Shown here one piece after another: positions 30,179-40,314 of a stretch of DNA of 64,000 nucleotides. The notes under the pieces are model-generated. The model worked only from the letters and a program-made list of their open reading frames with translations, was not told the origin of the DNA and did not search any database. The position numbers and the translations under genes are program-made. The DNA comes from Leptospira wolffii serovar Khorat str. Khorat-H2 (GTDB lineage: Bacteria > Spirochaetota > Leptospiria > Leptospirales > Leptospiraceae). Every line of letters starts with the position of its first letter. Positions within the stretch are counted from its first letter, which is position 1. The stretch covers positions 668,501 to 732,500 of the forward strand of contig NZ_AKWX02000004.1 in assembly GCF_000306115.2 (NCBI RefSeq). Direction: 5' to 3'.

Positions 30179-31246
30179 CTATACGTCATCAGCACAGTTC
30201 AAATCACCGAGATTAATCTTAATTATATTTCTATAATTCATTAAGTAAATAAAATCATCCTTAATGTAAAAGCTTCGAATTCTAAAAAAATCATCCGGAT
30301 GTTTTTTAAGAATCCAACTTTTCCCCCGATCGCAGGAAACACCGATTCGATAGGAAATCCCAAAGCCATAGCTATCTTTTGAAATAAAAGGAGCCACCAT
30401 CTTATTGCCATCAAGGTAAAAAAGTGAATCTGCGAATTGCCAATCCTTATCGGAACTATAAATACGATATCTCTTATTTAATGATTCTAAAATTTCAATA
30501 TAATCGCTTAGCTGCGCAAAAGTAACAACAACTGTTTTATTTATTTCTTTAATATGGAAAATATTCTCGGAAAAATCGATTTCCTCGGGTCTAAACTCTT
30601 TCATACTTCCGCTCTGAAACAAGTAATTCTCTTTTGATGAAACAACTTTCCCATTTATCAAAAGTAAATTGTCTCGAAAATACATCTTTGCATTTTCGTT
30701 TATTAACTCCTTCCAATCTTTTCGCTCTGTAGACCCAATTAGCAAACGCTCTTTTCTAAAATCAAAATCCGCTTCGATTATAGCAATCGAATGTTGATCC
30801 CCCAGGACAAAGCCTTCAATACTACGAGAACTTGTAATATAAATTTCCTTTTTAAATTCAAAATTAGAGTTTGCGATCAGAATCTTCGATATAGATCGTC
30901 TTTCATCAATCCTGAGTTTCAGAAGATAGATTATATCGGAGTTTGTAAGAATTTCCACCTGGATAATACATCCTGGAATTTCTAGAAACCTTCTCCACTC
31001 CTTATCCCATCCTCCTTTATAAATAAAAGTTCGAAACGATTTATCCGAGTATCTCTCTTCACAACTTACAAATATTGGCCCTTCATTTGTTATAAAGAAT
31101 TGAGACTCATGGCGGAAATTAAAGACCAAATCCGGAATTCTCTTAGTTTCATTTTTAACTTCTCCAATGCTGCAAAGAAATGGGATAAAGAAAATAGTAA
31201 GAAAGAATACGGAAGTTTTAGCTAAACTTTTCAAGAAGGAGATCAT
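30179..31246 (-). CDS. Exported Asp-box protein, hypothetical
   Basis: 355 residues with an N-terminal signal (SVFFLTIFFIPFLCS), where FLC could be a relaxed lipobox. The rest is beta-rich with repeated short strands. One exact Asp-box, SCDRGKSW (pattern S-x-D-x-G-x-x-W) near residue 307, points to a sialidase/BNR-type beta-propeller, but no catalytic residues can be assigned. The gene is clearly more AT-rich than its neighbours, consistent with recent acquisition. Isolated: about 130 bases from the next gene on one side and over 900 on the other. Confidence 0.65.
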   Translation of the reverse strand: MISFLKSLAKTSVFFLTIFFIPFLCSIGEVKNETKRIPDLVFNFRHESQFFITNEGPIFVSCEERYSDKSFRTFIYKGGWDKEWRRFLEIPGCIIQVEILTNSDIIYLLKLRIDERRSISKILIANSNFEFKKEIYITSSRSIEGFVLGDQHSIAIIEADFDFRKERLLIGSTERKDWKELINENAKMYFRDNLLLINGKVVSSKENYLFQSGSMKEFRPEEIDFSENIFHIKEINKTVVVTFAQLSDYIEILESLNKRYRIYSSDKDWQFADSLFYLDGNKMVAPFISKDSYGFGISYRIGVSCDRGKSWILKKHPDDFFRIRSFYIKDDFIYLMNYRNIIKINLGDLNCADDV

Positions 31247-31376
31247 TGTTTTCTATCAACTCTTCATCTCAACGGATTCTGCTACAACTTCCAAACATCC
31301 GTACGTTAATGCAATCGCTGCGAACCTCGGAAAGGTCCCCATTGAGAAGCGACGATATCTTTCGAAAGAACGAATC

Positions 31377-32309
31377 CTATCTTCTAAATCCGGGAAAAAT
31401 GAAACGAATCCCGTAAATCATTCCTTGGGCCTTAACCTCGTCCGGGACTCTTCCGAAATTCTGGCCTCGAAGAGCGTCTATACAGGCTCGATCCACCATT
31501 TCCTGTCCTTGGGTGGATAACAATCTGGTATCTATGACTTGACCCGCGTCGTTTAATAGGAATTGTACACGGACTTCTCCGGGAATGATCGCCTCTCGCA
31601 CTACCGTTCCCGCACCGTCACGATATCCGTAGTTTCCTCCTCCGGGTGGGGAAAAGCTCTGTTCGATTTGTCGGAGCATTCTCTTGAAATACTCGTAACC
31701 CACGAGCTTTTTAGTAGGAACAGTAATATTAGAGCTTCCATCCCAGCGGAAACGAATGTCTTCCTGGAATCTGTAATTGAACGGGATCTTGGTCATCTTC
31801 CCGGTGGCGGCGGTTTGGTTCGGACTCTCCTCGTTGGGATTGGCATTTTCCGCAGGATCCTGTTTGAGAATGGCGACCTCGTAGACTTTTTCCTCTTCGG
31901 TCTTTTTCTGGGAAGACTGGGGGTTCGGTTGGGAAGGTCTGCGAAGAATACTCCCCATCACGAATTCCCGAAAAGGAGAATTTGTATGGAAACCTTCTTC
32001 TTTAGTAATTCCCCCGGAACCGGCGGAATCCACATTGGAAAGGGCCTTGTATTGGTCCTTAACTCTCTTATCCACGAACTCCTGCTCCAGAAGCACCTCG
32101 TAGATCTTTTCTCTCTCCGCCCTTTCCTTGACTTGGACAAGAGGGTCCTCCCCTAGAATTTTCCAGAGAACGTTTCGAGTGAATAGGTGCGCGACCAGAA
32201 AAGACGCGAACGCAAATACGAAAAACGCCGCAAAAAGTAGGCGGCGGTCGTCTTCTCCCAAATTGCCTGGGGGATCTATTTCGACTTTAAAAAAGGCCGG
32301 GAGTTGCAT
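31377..32309 (-). CDS. TonB-family C-terminal domain protein
   Basis: 310 residues. One membrane helix near the N-terminus ([20 protein letters not shown], about 24-43), a long polar linker, and a C-terminal TonB/TolA-like domain ([26 protein letters not shown], then [20 protein letters not shown]). TonB-type proteins span the periplasm and transfer energy to outer-membrane receptors or act in motility and envelope integrity; the partner here is not shown by context. It overlaps the end of ruvB by 23 bases, so it is co-transcribed with ruvB and htrA. Confidence 0.75.
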   Translation of the reverse strand: MQLPAFFKVEIDPPGNLGEDDRRLLFAAFFVFAFASFLVAHLFTRNVLWKILGEDPLVQVKERAEREKIYEVLLEQEFVDKRVKDQYKALSNVDSAGSGGITKEEGFHTNSPFREFVMGSILRRPSQPNPQSSQKKTEEEKVYEVAILKQDPAENANPNEESPNQTAATGKMTKIPFNYRFQEDIRFRWDGSSNITVPTKKLVGYEYFKRMLRQIEQSFSPPGGGNYGYRDGAGTVVREAIIPGEVRVQFLLNDAGQVIDTRLLSTQGQEMVDRACIDALRGQNFGRVPDEVKAQGMIYGIRFIFPGFRR

Positions 32310-33318
32310 CTTCTTCGATTCGCTTGCCTAATGCCGGAGGAGTTCGATCCATGAGACGGTAGGCCTTCTCTGTGGCAACCCTACCGGAGGAGGTCCTATT
32401 GATCAAGCCAACTCTTACCATATAGGATTCGTAATGATCCTCCAGAGTTCGCTCCTCCTCTCCGACCACTGCGGCGATCGGCTTCAGGCCGACGGGTCCC
32501 CCCTTATAACGATCGATCATGCACTCTAGAATCTGTCGGTCCATTCTATCCAACCCGAGCTCGTCGATTCCTAACCGGGAAAAAGCCTCTTCGCAGGCGG
32601 AGATACGGATCCTTTTGTCCCCTTTTATCTCCGCAAAATCCCGGACCCGTTTCAATAGGTGGTTTGCGATCCGAGGGGTTTTTCTCGCTCTTCTTCCTAT
32701 CTCGAAAGCGGCGTCCTCGTCTATCTCATACCCAAGAATTTTGGAGGATCGTAGAACGATCTGTTTCATCTCGGGGTCGTCGTAATATTCCAATCGAAAA
32801 TGGATTCCGAAACGACTCTTAAGAGGATCGGAAATCAGGCCGCTACGAGTGGTGGCTCCGATCAATGTGAAAGGTTTCAATTTGATCTGGATGGTCTGGG
32901 CGGTGATCCCTTCTCCCACGAGAAGATCGATCATGAAATTCTCCATGGCAGGATATAGGATCTCTTCCACCTTTCTTCCGAGAGAATGAATCTCGTCTAT
33001 GAACAGAATGTCTTTTTCTTCCAGGTCCGTGAGAAGTTTGGCAAGATCGGCGCCCCGAGTGAGGACCGGAGCCGAAGTCACGACGAGTCTCGTACCCAAT
33101 TCCTGGGAAATGATACCGGCTAGTGTGGTCTTGCCCAAGCCGGGAGGACCGGAAAGAAGGACATGATCCATCGCCTGTCCTCTCTTCTTAGCCGCGCCTA
33201 CGAATACGGAAAGATTGGCAAGAATCTCCTTTTGACCCACGAATTCCGAGAATAGGCTCGGGCGGAGGGATGCCTCTTCCTCGAATTTATCCTCGGGATT
33301 TAGGGTATGTCCTGCCAA
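32287..33318 (-). CDS. ruvB: Holliday junction branch migration helicase RuvB
   Basis: 343 residues, the normal length. AAA+ motor with Walker [12 protein letters not shown] (about 57-67), Walker [11 protein letters not shown], sensor GATTRSG and a C-terminal winged helix ([19 protein letters not shown]). RuvB hexamers drive branch migration with RuvA during recombinational repair. The start is a TTG at 33318, 10 bases after the htrA stop; no ATG fits the N-terminus. ruvA and ruvC are not in the window. Confidence 0.96.
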   Translation of the reverse strand: MAGHTLNPEDKFEEEASLRPSLFSEFVGQKEILANLSVFVGAAKKRGQAMDHVLLSGPPGLGKTTLAGIISQELGTRLVVTSAPVLTRGADLAKLLTDLEEKDILFIDEIHSLGRKVEEILYPAMENFMIDLLVGEGITAQTIQIKLKPFTLIGATTRSGLISDPLKSRFGIHFRLEYYDDPEMKQIVLRSSKILGYEIDEDAAFEIGRRARKTPRIANHLLKRVRDFAEIKGDKRIRISACEEAFSRLGIDELGLDRMDRQILECMIDRYKGGPVGLKPIAAVVGEEERTLEDHYESYMVRVGLINRTSSGRVATEKAYRLMDRTPPALGKRIEEDATPGLF

Positions 33319-33328
33319 TCTATTGCTC

Positions 33329-34468
33329 TTATTCCGCCAGTTTGACCGAGATTTTCAGGGTTTGTCCTTTACGGAAAACTAATATAGAAATTCTCTGCCC
33401 CACCTTGGAAGCCCTGATTTTGGAAACCACATCGGAAGCGTTTTTGATCTTGGCGCCTTCTATCTCTAGAATGACGTCATCCACATCGATCCCCGCTTCC
33501 GCAGCTGCCGACCCGTTCTGAACCTGACGAACGAATGCGCCCTCCGGAGCGGGTAGCTTCAGTTCTTTCGCAGTCTCCTCGGTTATGTCATCCAAAGCAA
33601 CCCCGAGTCTGGCTCTTTTGATTTTTCCGTCGGATTTCAATTCTTCGACGATAGCCTTAGCCTCGTTAATAGGAATCGCGAACCCTAAACCGATGGATCC
33701 TCCGCTCGGAGAAACGATCATACGGTTGATCCCAACCACTCTACCGTTGATATCCAGAAGAGGTCCTCCGGAATTTCCTTGGTTGATTGCTGCGTCGGTT
33801 TGGATATAATGCACGCCGGAATTATCGATACCGCCGCGACCCACTTTGGAGATCACACCTACGGTCATAGATTGCTCCAATCCGAAAGGCGCTCCGATGG
33901 CAATCGCCCAGTCTCCCACTTTTACCGCGGAAGAATCTCCGATTTCGATCGGCTGCAGATTCTGGTTGGCTTCGACCTTTAAGAGAGCCACGTCGATGGT
34001 TTGGTCGCTACCGATCAATTTTGCGGAGACCGGCTCTTTCACATTCTTAAAAACTACTTTAAATTTATCGAATCCTCGAACCACGTGATCGTTGGTGAGA
34101 ATGTAACCTTCCTTGTTCAGAATGAAGCCGGAACCTAAGCCGCTCACTTTTCTTTTTTGGTTTCTGACTCTTCCTTGAGGTCCGTAAAAGAACTCCTGAA
34201 AAGGATCGTTGTATTGAGGAACGTTAACCGTTCCTTCCGTAGCGATCAACACTACGCTAGGTGAAACGTTTTCGTATACTTCTTCAAAAGCCTTTTGGAT
34301 AGTAATCGCGGATTTAGCAGCAGCAGTCGGTTCCCGGTCCGCTTTTGCATTTAGAAAAAGAGTACCCTGGTTTCCTTGTCCGCAGTAAAGAATGGGAGAA
34401 AGGATCACTCCCGCCATCACGGATATACCTATCACCAGGAAATTTTTGAATCTATCGGTTTTTTTCAT
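33329..34468 (-). CDS. htrA: HtrA/Deg-family periplasmic serine protease
   Basis: 379 residues with an N-terminal membrane anchor (about 9-28), a trypsin-like domain and one PDZ domain. The triad is H128 (LTNDHVV), D159 (TIDVALLKV) and S233 ([10 protein letters not shown]). The PDZ domain follows from about 285 ([13 protein letters not shown]) to the end. A single PDZ and an anchor make it DegS/HhoA-like. It degrades or senses misfolded envelope proteins in the periplasm. Start ATG with AGGA upstream. First gene of the htrA-ruvB-TonB run. Confidence 0.93.
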   Translation of the reverse strand: MKKTDRFKNFLVIGISVMAGVILSPILYCGQGNQGTLFLNAKADREPTAAAKSAITIQKAFEEVYENVSPSVVLIATEGTVNVPQYNDPFQEFFYGPQGRVRNQKRKVSGLGSGFILNKEGYILTNDHVVRGFDKFKVVFKNVKEPVSAKLIGSDQTIDVALLKVEANQNLQPIEIGDSSAVKVGDWAIAIGAPFGLEQSMTVGVISKVGRGGIDNSGVHYIQTDAAINQGNSGGPLLDINGRVVGINRMIVSPSGGSIGLGFAIPINEAKAIVEELKSDGKIKRARLGVALDDITEETAKELKLPAPEGAFVRQVQNGSAAAEAGIDVDDVILEIEGAKIKNASDVVSKIRASKVGQRISILVFRKGQTLKISVKLAE

Positions 34469-34557
34469 GGATTCCTGTCCTCGAAAATGAGATTCCGGTA
34501 ATACGCTTCAGCATTCGAAGCAAAACCCGAACTGTCAAGTGGGTTTCCTCCGAGCGA

Positions 34558-35151
34558 ATGACATATACACCGGGATTTTACGTATTTGAAGGTTTAGACG
34601 GAAGCGGGAAAAGTACCCTCTGCCGACTTTTATTAGACCGACTCGTTTCGAAAGGCGTTCCCTGTATTTCGTTTGCGGAGCCGACCAAATACGAGTCCGG
34701 AATATTTCTAAGAAGATTTTTGAGCGGAGAAATCGAACTTTCTCCGGAAGAACAGATCCAAGCGTTTTTAGACGACCGAGCAGTCTCCTTGGAGAGAAAT
34801 ATTCTCCCCGCATTAAGGGAAAAAAAAATCGTTTTATTGGATCGCTACATGTATTCCACGGCGGCATACCAGGCAGGAAAACAATTCTCCGCGTCGGAGA
34901 TCCTACGTAGAAATTTAGATCGCGGATTTCCGGAGCCGATATCCGTATTTTATTTGGAACTTTCTCCGGAGACGGCGTTATCGCGCTTACAGAGTAGAAA
35001 TGAAAAGACGGAAAGATTCGAAACTCTTTCCGTCTTGCGTAAAATCTCCGAAGCCTACGAGGAAATTCTTCCTACAAATACAATCCGCTTGGATGCGAAA
35101 TTGGCTCCGGAGCGATTGGTGGAATTGGCGGAAGAAAGAATATCTTATTGA
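34558..35151 (+). CDS. tmk: Thymidylate kinase
   Basis: 197 residues. P-loop FEGLDGSGKST (10-20), the DRY-type motif LLDRYMYSTAAYQ that contacts dTMP, and a LID-region Arg cluster (LQSRNEKTERFE). It phosphorylates dTMP to dTDP with ATP for DNA synthesis. Length is normal. Transcribed divergently from htrA and convergent with the next gene, with a 7-base overlap at the stops. Confidence 0.94.
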   Translation: MTYTPGFYVFEGLDGSGKSTLCRLLLDRLVSKGVPCISFAEPTKYESGIFLRRFLSGEIELSPEEQIQAFLDDRAVSLERNILPALREKKIVLLDRYMYSTAAYQAGKQFSASEILRRNLDRGFPEPISVFYLELSPETALSRLQSRNEKTERFETLSVLRKISEAYEEILPTNTIRLDAKLAPERLVELAEERISY

Positions 35152-35489
35152 AGAACCGAGGAATCCAAATGCTTCAGAGTTTCCTCGTGAATGGAAGCTT
35201 CTTTTTCCAATTGGATGGCGAGTTCGATCAGTTTCTTTTTGCGAGCGACTCCCGTTTCCTTTTTGGGTTCGGAAACGGCGAGTTCTCTCAAATGACTTGC
35301 CTCGTTTCTCTTTTTCTTGGCTAAATTTCGCAGATATTTTCCTACGATCTCTTTTTGCTCCGCAGTGGATAAACTTTCCACCAAGGCTTTTTCGATGAGT
35401 CTAGTCTCTTCTTCCGCGGAGAAGGAGGAAACCGAAAAGGGAAACAGGGCGAGGACCGCAAGGATCCAGGCAAGAAACCTATACTTCAT
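35145..35489 (-). CDS. Small secreted helical protein
   Basis: 114 residues. Sec signal peptide (FLAWILAVLALFPFSVSSFSA, cleavage about residue 25), then a wholly helical, highly charged mature chain (EEETRLIEKALVESLS; LRNLAKKKRNEASHLREL). No Cys lipobox. Function unknown; monocistronic. Confidence 0.7.
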   Translation of the reverse strand: MKYRFLAWILAVLALFPFSVSSFSAEEETRLIEKALVESLSTAEQKEIVGKYLRNLAKKKRNEASHLRELAVSEPKKETGVARKKKLIELAIQLEKEASIHEETLKHLDSSVLQ

Positions 35490-35653
35490 AAATTGTCTCG
35501 TTATCTCTATAGTTCTTTAAGGCCCGATTCTATTTATTTCGGACACATCCCATAGGATCCGAGAGGGTCCTATTCTGAAAAGGAAAATTCTTCGTTGGAA
35601 TTCCTACGCCGAGAGTGGAGAAAAAGCAAGTTCTCTAAGAAAAGAATTTAGGA

Positions 35654-37093
35654 TCAGAAGATATGTCCCACATCTATGAATAGCTGGGAATCCTCTCTGG
35701 ATTTTCCGTAGTCGATCAGGATAACCGTTGCTTGGTTCCATACGATCCTGAGTCCTGTTCCGTACGAGAATTTATAGCCGATCGTTCCTATATCTCTGTA
35801 TCCGTCCCAGACTCTACCGAAGTCGTAAAATGGAACGAGACTCAAGGTAACTAGCTGGTCCCAGAATTTCATGGTCCCGAATCTCCAACGCACTTCCAAA
35901 TTGCCGAATCCGATCATGGGAGCGATGAATCTTTCCTGGCGGTATCCTCGCAAGGTTTGCAAACCGCCTAGGCCGTTGATAGGACCGTCTATGGACCACA
36001 TATATCTGTATTCGGAAAAAGGAACGTCTTCTCCTTTAGTATAATGCAAGGCGGCTCTTCCTCCGATCACAAGCTCCTCGAAAATTTTCGGAAAGGGCAT
36101 ATAGAAGAATTTCCCTTGAGCGAAGAATTTTTCGAATTCGAAATCGGAACCCGCCCTTTTGGAAGACGCGGTGTAATTCATCTCCAGAAGGACTCCAGAA
36201 TCGGGGTCGGGCTCGAAGTCCCGGGTGTCGTAGGCGATTCCCATATGAACATAATTCACATAACCGCCGTGGAAGCCGTGAATTAATCCTTTTTGGTAAT
36301 CTTCGGTCAGTTTCGAAGTTCCGTTCGGATAAGTGGAACCCCAGCCCGTATTCGGATCCGTGGCCGGAGAAAAATAATCCGATTTCCCGCTAATTCTATT
36401 ATTAGGATAATCGAATGTACGAATGACGTTCTGGGATAATTCGGGAGCGACGATCCAGCGGAAGGCCTTCCAAAACGTTTCGTCAATGGAGAAGGTGGCC
36501 GTGGTGGATTTGAATTCGTAGGTATTGTATTCCCGATTGCTTTCGTAAGGAAAGACGGAACCGGCAGGAGAAGGCCTGGCGAAAGAAAGCGCATCCTCTC
36601 TTGCGGAAAAAGAACCTCCGCTTTTAAGAGTGCCGTCGGGTTGGTTTCTTTCCCGATAGGTAAGATCTCGCATCGTAGAGGTCCCGATACCGAAATACTG
36701 GGAATTCTTATTGGTGCTATAGGACACGCTCGTCTTCAAACGAAACGCGGTATCGAAAAGAAAAGGACTATCGAACGTAAATTCGTAATATTCGGCGCCC
36801 TTAGTGGTCTTGTATGCCTGGGCGCCGAAACGATATTTATAAGGTTGGAATTCGAAGTAAGGATCCGAACGATTTCCGTTTTGGTACAGATATCCCCTGG
36901 CACCGTATCCCTGGCCTCGGACCGGATCTTCCGAAAAAACGGGAAGTCCGGTAAGATACATACCTTCCCTTTTCTCTTCCAGTTCGGATTTGGAAAGACG
37001 TTTGGATTCGCTTAGATCGATGGCGACTCTTTCGTCGGCCACCAAGGCGGAAGCGAAGACCAAGTAGAATAAAAGAAACCCACGAAGAAACAC
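35654..37093 (-). CDS. Omp85/BamA-superfamily outer-membrane barrel protein
   Basis: 479 residues. Signal peptide to about residue 20 (ASALVADE), no obvious POTRA repeats, and then a 16-strand-like barrel with alternating aromatic strands, ending in the outer-membrane C-terminal signature LFIDVGHIF. The region LGGLQTLRGYRQERF carries the R-G-Y/F motif of the Omp85 L6 loop. Probably a surface-antigen (D15)-like transporter or a short TamA/BamA relative. The lack of POTRA domains argues against the essential BamA. Function beyond that not assigned. Confidence 0.78.
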   Translation of the reverse strand: MFLRGFLLFYLVFASALVADERVAIDLSESKRLSKSELEEKREGMYLTGLPVFSEDPVRGQGYGARGYLYQNGNRSDPYFEFQPYKYRFGAQAYKTTKGAEYYEFTFDSPFLFDTAFRLKTSVSYSTNKNSQYFGIGTSTMRDLTYRERNQPDGTLKSGGSFSAREDALSFARPSPAGSVFPYESNREYNTYEFKSTTATFSIDETFWKAFRWIVAPELSQNVIRTFDYPNNRISGKSDYFSPATDPNTGWGSTYPNGTSKLTEDYQKGLIHGFHGGYVNYVHMGIAYDTRDFEPDPDSGVLLEMNYTASSKRAGSDFEFEKFFAQGKFFYMPFPKIFEELVIGGRAALHYTKGEDVPFSEYRYMWSIDGPINGLGGLQTLRGYRQERFIAPMIGFGNLEVRWRFGTMKFWDQLVTLSLVPFYDFGRVWDGYRDIGTIGYKFSYGTGLRIVWNQATVILIDYGKSREDSQLFIDVGHIF

Positions 37094-37238
37094 GGACCTG
37101 TACCTATGGGCAAATTGGGAAACAGGAGCAGAATGTAAGCAAAAAACCGAAACGAAATCGATACAAATCGCTAAACCCAGGATTCACAAAAGGAAGCGGT
37201 TGACTACCAAGCTTGATCCAAAAAACTCTCCCACATAC

Positions 37239-37310
<72 letters not shown>

Positions 37311-37350
37311 CTCTTCCAAAACTTCAAATTGCATCCTGAGGGACTCGAAG

Positions 37351-37434
37351 CTTTTGCACGAAAGCAATCGTAGCGATCCGTAGAGAGCGTAACGATTGCG
37401 TCGCGAGCCAGGGATGGCGAAGCGAGTGCAAAAG
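37351..37434. repeat. Structured palindromic element downstream of tRNA-Arg
   Basis: CTTTTGCAC (37351-37359) pairs perfectly with GTGCAAAAG (37426-37434). Inside are GCAATCGT/ACGATTGC (37364-37371 with 37392-37399) and a third hairpin GCCA-GGGA-TGGC. The result is a branched, three-way-junction-like fold of 84 bases. The rest of the 330-base gap to 37644 contains only a weak terminator-like hairpin AACCC-TAC-GGGTT followed by T residues (37540-37555). Could be a dispersed intergenic repeat or a small RNA. Confidence 0.5.
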
Positions 37435-37644
37435 ACGCCCCAGAGCCAAGTCGACCAGGAGGGGAGACGACGCAATTCTTACTCAGCCGCATCGTCCGGC
37501 GTCGGTATCCGTTATAGATTTTGCTTCATTTTATTCAGCAACCCTACGGGTTTTTCCGCTTTCTATTGGCGCGGAAAAATGTAACGGCGAGTCCCGGCCA
37601 TATGCAGTCTCATAAATTCTTCCAATGCTCGAGCGAAAAGCCGC

Positions 37645-37995
37645 CTATCCGCTCTTCTCTCCTTCCTGCGGAACCGGTTCCTTACAATATTTCTCCTCAT
37701 AATTGATACGAATTTCCTCTACTTCTTCCTTGTTCCAATATCGGGTAAAAGGAAGAACTAAGATCGGGATCAGAGCCACGGGCCCCGCCCAAAATGCGAC
37801 TCCGAAGGATCCGCCCATAATGCCCGCAACCAAATGCCTTTGTCGCATTTGGACCTCCTTCATTCTCTTATGAGCGTAAAAGAATTGTGATACACATTCG
37901 TCCGTTTCCGATTTAGATTTTTCGGGAATCGAGATACAAAATGAAAAAAGAAGGAACGATGTTATTGCAGTTTTTTGGAAATATTCGCGGCGCAT
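37645..37995 (-). CDS. Small membrane protein, hypothetical
   Basis: 116 residues: N-terminal signal-like helix (AITSFLLFSFCISI), a Cys at 34 and one near the C-terminus, and a second hydrophobic segment LVAGIMGGSFGVAFWAGPVALIPILVL (about 55-81). Predicted exported and membrane-inserted. It overlaps the upstream lipoprotein gene by 34 bases, so translation is coupled. Function unknown. Confidence 0.6.
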   Translation of the reverse strand: MRREYFQKTAITSFLLFSFCISIPEKSKSETDECVSQFFYAHKRMKEVQMRQRHLVAGIMGGSFGVAFWAGPVALIPILVLPFTRYWNKEEVEEIRINYEEKYCKEPVPQEGEKSG

Positions 37996-38552
37996 AATAC
38001 CAGGGCTTTTGCATTCGTAGTTTCGATCATATTCTCGAAAGGGGTCGTATTATAAAATCCGTAGATTGTGACCGTTTCGGAACTTCGTTCCTCGATCTTG
38101 GATTGGGTTAGGACCTGATTATCCCTATATAAGGAATACCGGATCGTGATCGAATAATTTCCGGTCCGCATCTGCACCGGCCAGGTAAAAGTGAACGGAT
38201 AGATCGCGGGCCAGGTCCACCACATATTGTATTTTTCCTCGTAGTTCGGAGAAATCTCCACATCCAAGACGAGCGAATTCGCGACCCTTTTTTCGGAAGG
38301 CAAATTTGCGATCACCTCCGAGAATACCCGATTATCCAGTAACGAAGAGCGAAACGCATGCTTCCAGGCGGAAGCATATCCGATTTCCGTATTGTCCAGA
38401 ACTTCGAATTTTCCGATATAGACCGGTTCGTTGTAAGCGGTAGGATTCGGATTGGGAAATCCGCCGCGCGGAACTTGTTTCACATCGACCGCGCAATTCC
38501 AAAATACGGAAATTCCGAGAAGGATCGGAAGAAAACTTCTCTTTATTTTCAT
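37962..38552 (-). CDS. Lipoprotein, hypothetical
   Basis: 196 residues with lipobox SVFWNC (Cys about 20). The mature domain has a mixed alpha/beta pattern with conserved-looking segments GYASAWKHAFRSSLLDNRVFSE and TGNYSITIRYSLYRDNQVL, loosely like LptE/LpoB-type small periplasmic lipoproteins, but I cannot assign a family. Paired with the overlapping small membrane protein downstream. Confidence 0.68.
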   Translation of the reverse strand: MKIKRSFLPILLGISVFWNCAVDVKQVPRGGFPNPNPTAYNEPVYIGKFEVLDNTEIGYASAWKHAFRSSLLDNRVFSEVIANLPSEKRVANSLVLDVEISPNYEEKYNMWWTWPAIYPFTFTWPVQMRTGNYSITIRYSLYRDNQVLTQSKIEERSSETVTIYGFYNTTPFENMIETTNAKALVLCAANISKKLQ

Positions 38553-38732
38553 CTGATTCTTTTTCCCTTTTATAATATTGGAATATATCAGAATACGATA
38601 CTTACAGAGACAGGGAAAAGGAAATTTTTAATCGAATCGTTTCGAACGATCGGTTTAAAAATAAAGAATAGAACCGAGCGGTCTTTGTCGAATTCAAGTC
38701 AAGGAGGAATTTCGTTTGTAGATACGAAAATC

Positions 38733-39491
38733 TTATCTGATCTCGCAATTTCCTTTCGTTAAAAATTCCTTGGTCTCGGAGAAACCTTTGGGATTTCTAT
38801 ATAAGAAAACTCCTTTGGCAACCGTTTTCGGCTGGATTAAAAATCCTTCCGATTCGCCGTTTCGAAAATCCAATGCGGTAGTAAAATTCAAATCTGAGAA
38901 ATAACTTCCATCGTTTAGAAATGGAGGATGTGTTTCCGTCTCCTTTTGGAGATCTCGAATTGCGTCGCATTTCCCTTCGAGACAACCAAACATCGCATTG
39001 ACAGTATAGACTGCCACTACACTGATCGCGATAAAATTATAAAAGTTCTTAGCCGTTCCTTTCCAATTGAAGCAACGGATCTCCTTAGGATAATCTTTCG
39101 GTTCGAGAGGAATTAAGGTCCGATTCTCCAGACTTAGATTCAATTTATGATAAGATAAAATCTTAGTTTCTTCCGAAGTATTTTCCACCACAGCTAACGC
39201 GACCAGATACTTAGGAGAAAGGTGCATCATTGCCGACTTGGAATTGTCCACTACTATGTTAGAAAGAAAAAGCTCCACCAAATTCGAATCGGACTTCATC
39301 AGATATATGCTTCCAGAAAGCCCCTCTTCCCGGACCTCATACGTATGAATCACATCCAACTCGTTTTCTCGGACCGAATCCGGATGGAAAGAGAGGGATT
39401 GACGGTCCCTATCCGGAAACAGGCATCCCTCGAACAAGAATAGGAAACAAAGAATCGGTAGATAGAAACTTCTTTTCTTAACTGGGAACAT
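38733..39491 (-). CDS. Lipoprotein, hypothetical
   Basis: 252 residues, lipobox FLFEGC (Cys about 23). Central hydrophobic segment NFYNFIAISVVAVYTVNAMFGC may be membrane-embedded. A beta-rich domain with an LVALAVVENTSEETK stretch before it and NGESEGFLIQPKTVAKGVFLY after it suggests an immunoglobulin-like fold. Starts one base after the stop of the upstream lipoprotein gene; the two form an operon. Confidence 0.68.
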   Translation of the reverse strand: MFPVKKRSFYLPILCFLFLFEGCLFPDRDRQSLSFHPDSVRENELDVIHTYEVREEGLSGSIYLMKSDSNLVELFLSNIVVDNSKSAMMHLSPKYLVALAVVENTSEETKILSYHKLNLSLENRTLIPLEPKDYPKEIRCFNWKGTAKNFYNFIAISVVAVYTVNAMFGCLEGKCDAIRDLQKETETHPPFLNDGSYFSDLNFTTALDFRNGESEGFLIQPKTVAKGVFLYRNPKGFSETKEFLTKGNCEIR

Positions 39492-39492
39492 T

Positions 39493-40200
39493 TCATTCCT
39501 CCGGAGTTAGATTATGAAATACCTGCTTTTCAAAACCGATCGGACCCACTATAACGGGGATCAGAAATCCCGCAGGCGACAATGTAAAAAGAGAATAGAA
39601 AAATGTTGTGATCCAGATTATGGCCGTCCCCTTTTCGCTCGGTTCGCTTTTTGAATCGATCTGTAGTTGTAAAAAATTCGGATGAGTCTCATCCACATAC
39701 AATGCGGGACAAAGAATGGAAGTCATCGCCCATTCATTTCCCTTACGATTGGTAATACATTTGGAATCGGTGTAACGCACATATTGTCCGGTGGGACGGG
39801 CGGCACCGTTTTCATTATAATATCCGAAATGCACTTCCATATGGCTAAAATCAGTCTTCACAAACGGGGTCGTTTCGGATCGGGAAACAGTAATCTTTCC
39901 GTAGTATTCTCCGGGAGGCAAATCCACAGTGTAGTTATCGCATTTTTCTTCACAAATATCGGAAAAATCATGTTTTCCGAATCCGTATTGGTCCGGTTTG
40001 AATTCATAAGCTTTTTTCAATTCTAAAGTTAGACGAAATGTAGAAAGATACGACTGGTCCAATCCCCAAATCCGGACCCGAAGAGCATCTCTCACTTTCT
40101 TTTCTTTTACCAATTCGGAAGAAATCACTTGTCGATATTCCCGATGACGACAATTGCTTAAAAGAAATAGAATGATTAAAAGACTCGCTTGAATGCGCAT
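39493..40200 (-). CDS. Lipoprotein, hypothetical
   Basis: 235 residues, lipobox LFLLSNC (Cys 17). Contains VDLPPGEYYGKITVSR, the type of segment found in PEGA-like or beta-sandwich surface domains, and a C-terminal hydrophobic helix (IIWITTFFYSLFTLSPAGFLIPVIVG). First gene of a two-gene unit; it starts about 50 bases after the terminator of the upstream run. Confidence 0.68.
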   Translation of the reverse strand: MRIQASLLIILFLLSNCRHREYRQVISSELVKEKKVRDALRVRIWGLDQSYLSTFRLTLELKKAYEFKPDQYGFGKHDFSDICEEKCDNYTVDLPPGEYYGKITVSRSETTPFVKTDFSHMEVHFGYYNENGAARPTGQYVRYTDSKCITNRKGNEWAMTSILCPALYVDETHPNFLQLQIDSKSEPSEKGTAIIWITTFFYSLFTLSPAGFLIPVIVGPIGFEKQVFHNLTPEE

Positions 40201-40252
40201 ATTTCCCCCTTTTCGCCTATCCGCTCCTCTTTAAAGAAAGACAAAAATCTTC

Positions 40253-40285
40253 AAAAAAAAAGCCCGATCCTTATGGAAACGGGCC
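40253..40285 (-). terminator. Rho-independent terminator
   Basis: On the minus strand GCCCG-(13-nt loop)-CGGGC is followed by nine T residues. It lies 30 bases after the stop of the 127-residue lipoprotein gene and closes the long minus-strand run that begins with the second Rhs gene. Confidence 0.85.
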
Positions 40286-40314
40286 TTTTAAAGATGTCTT
40301 CGAGCGAAATCGAA

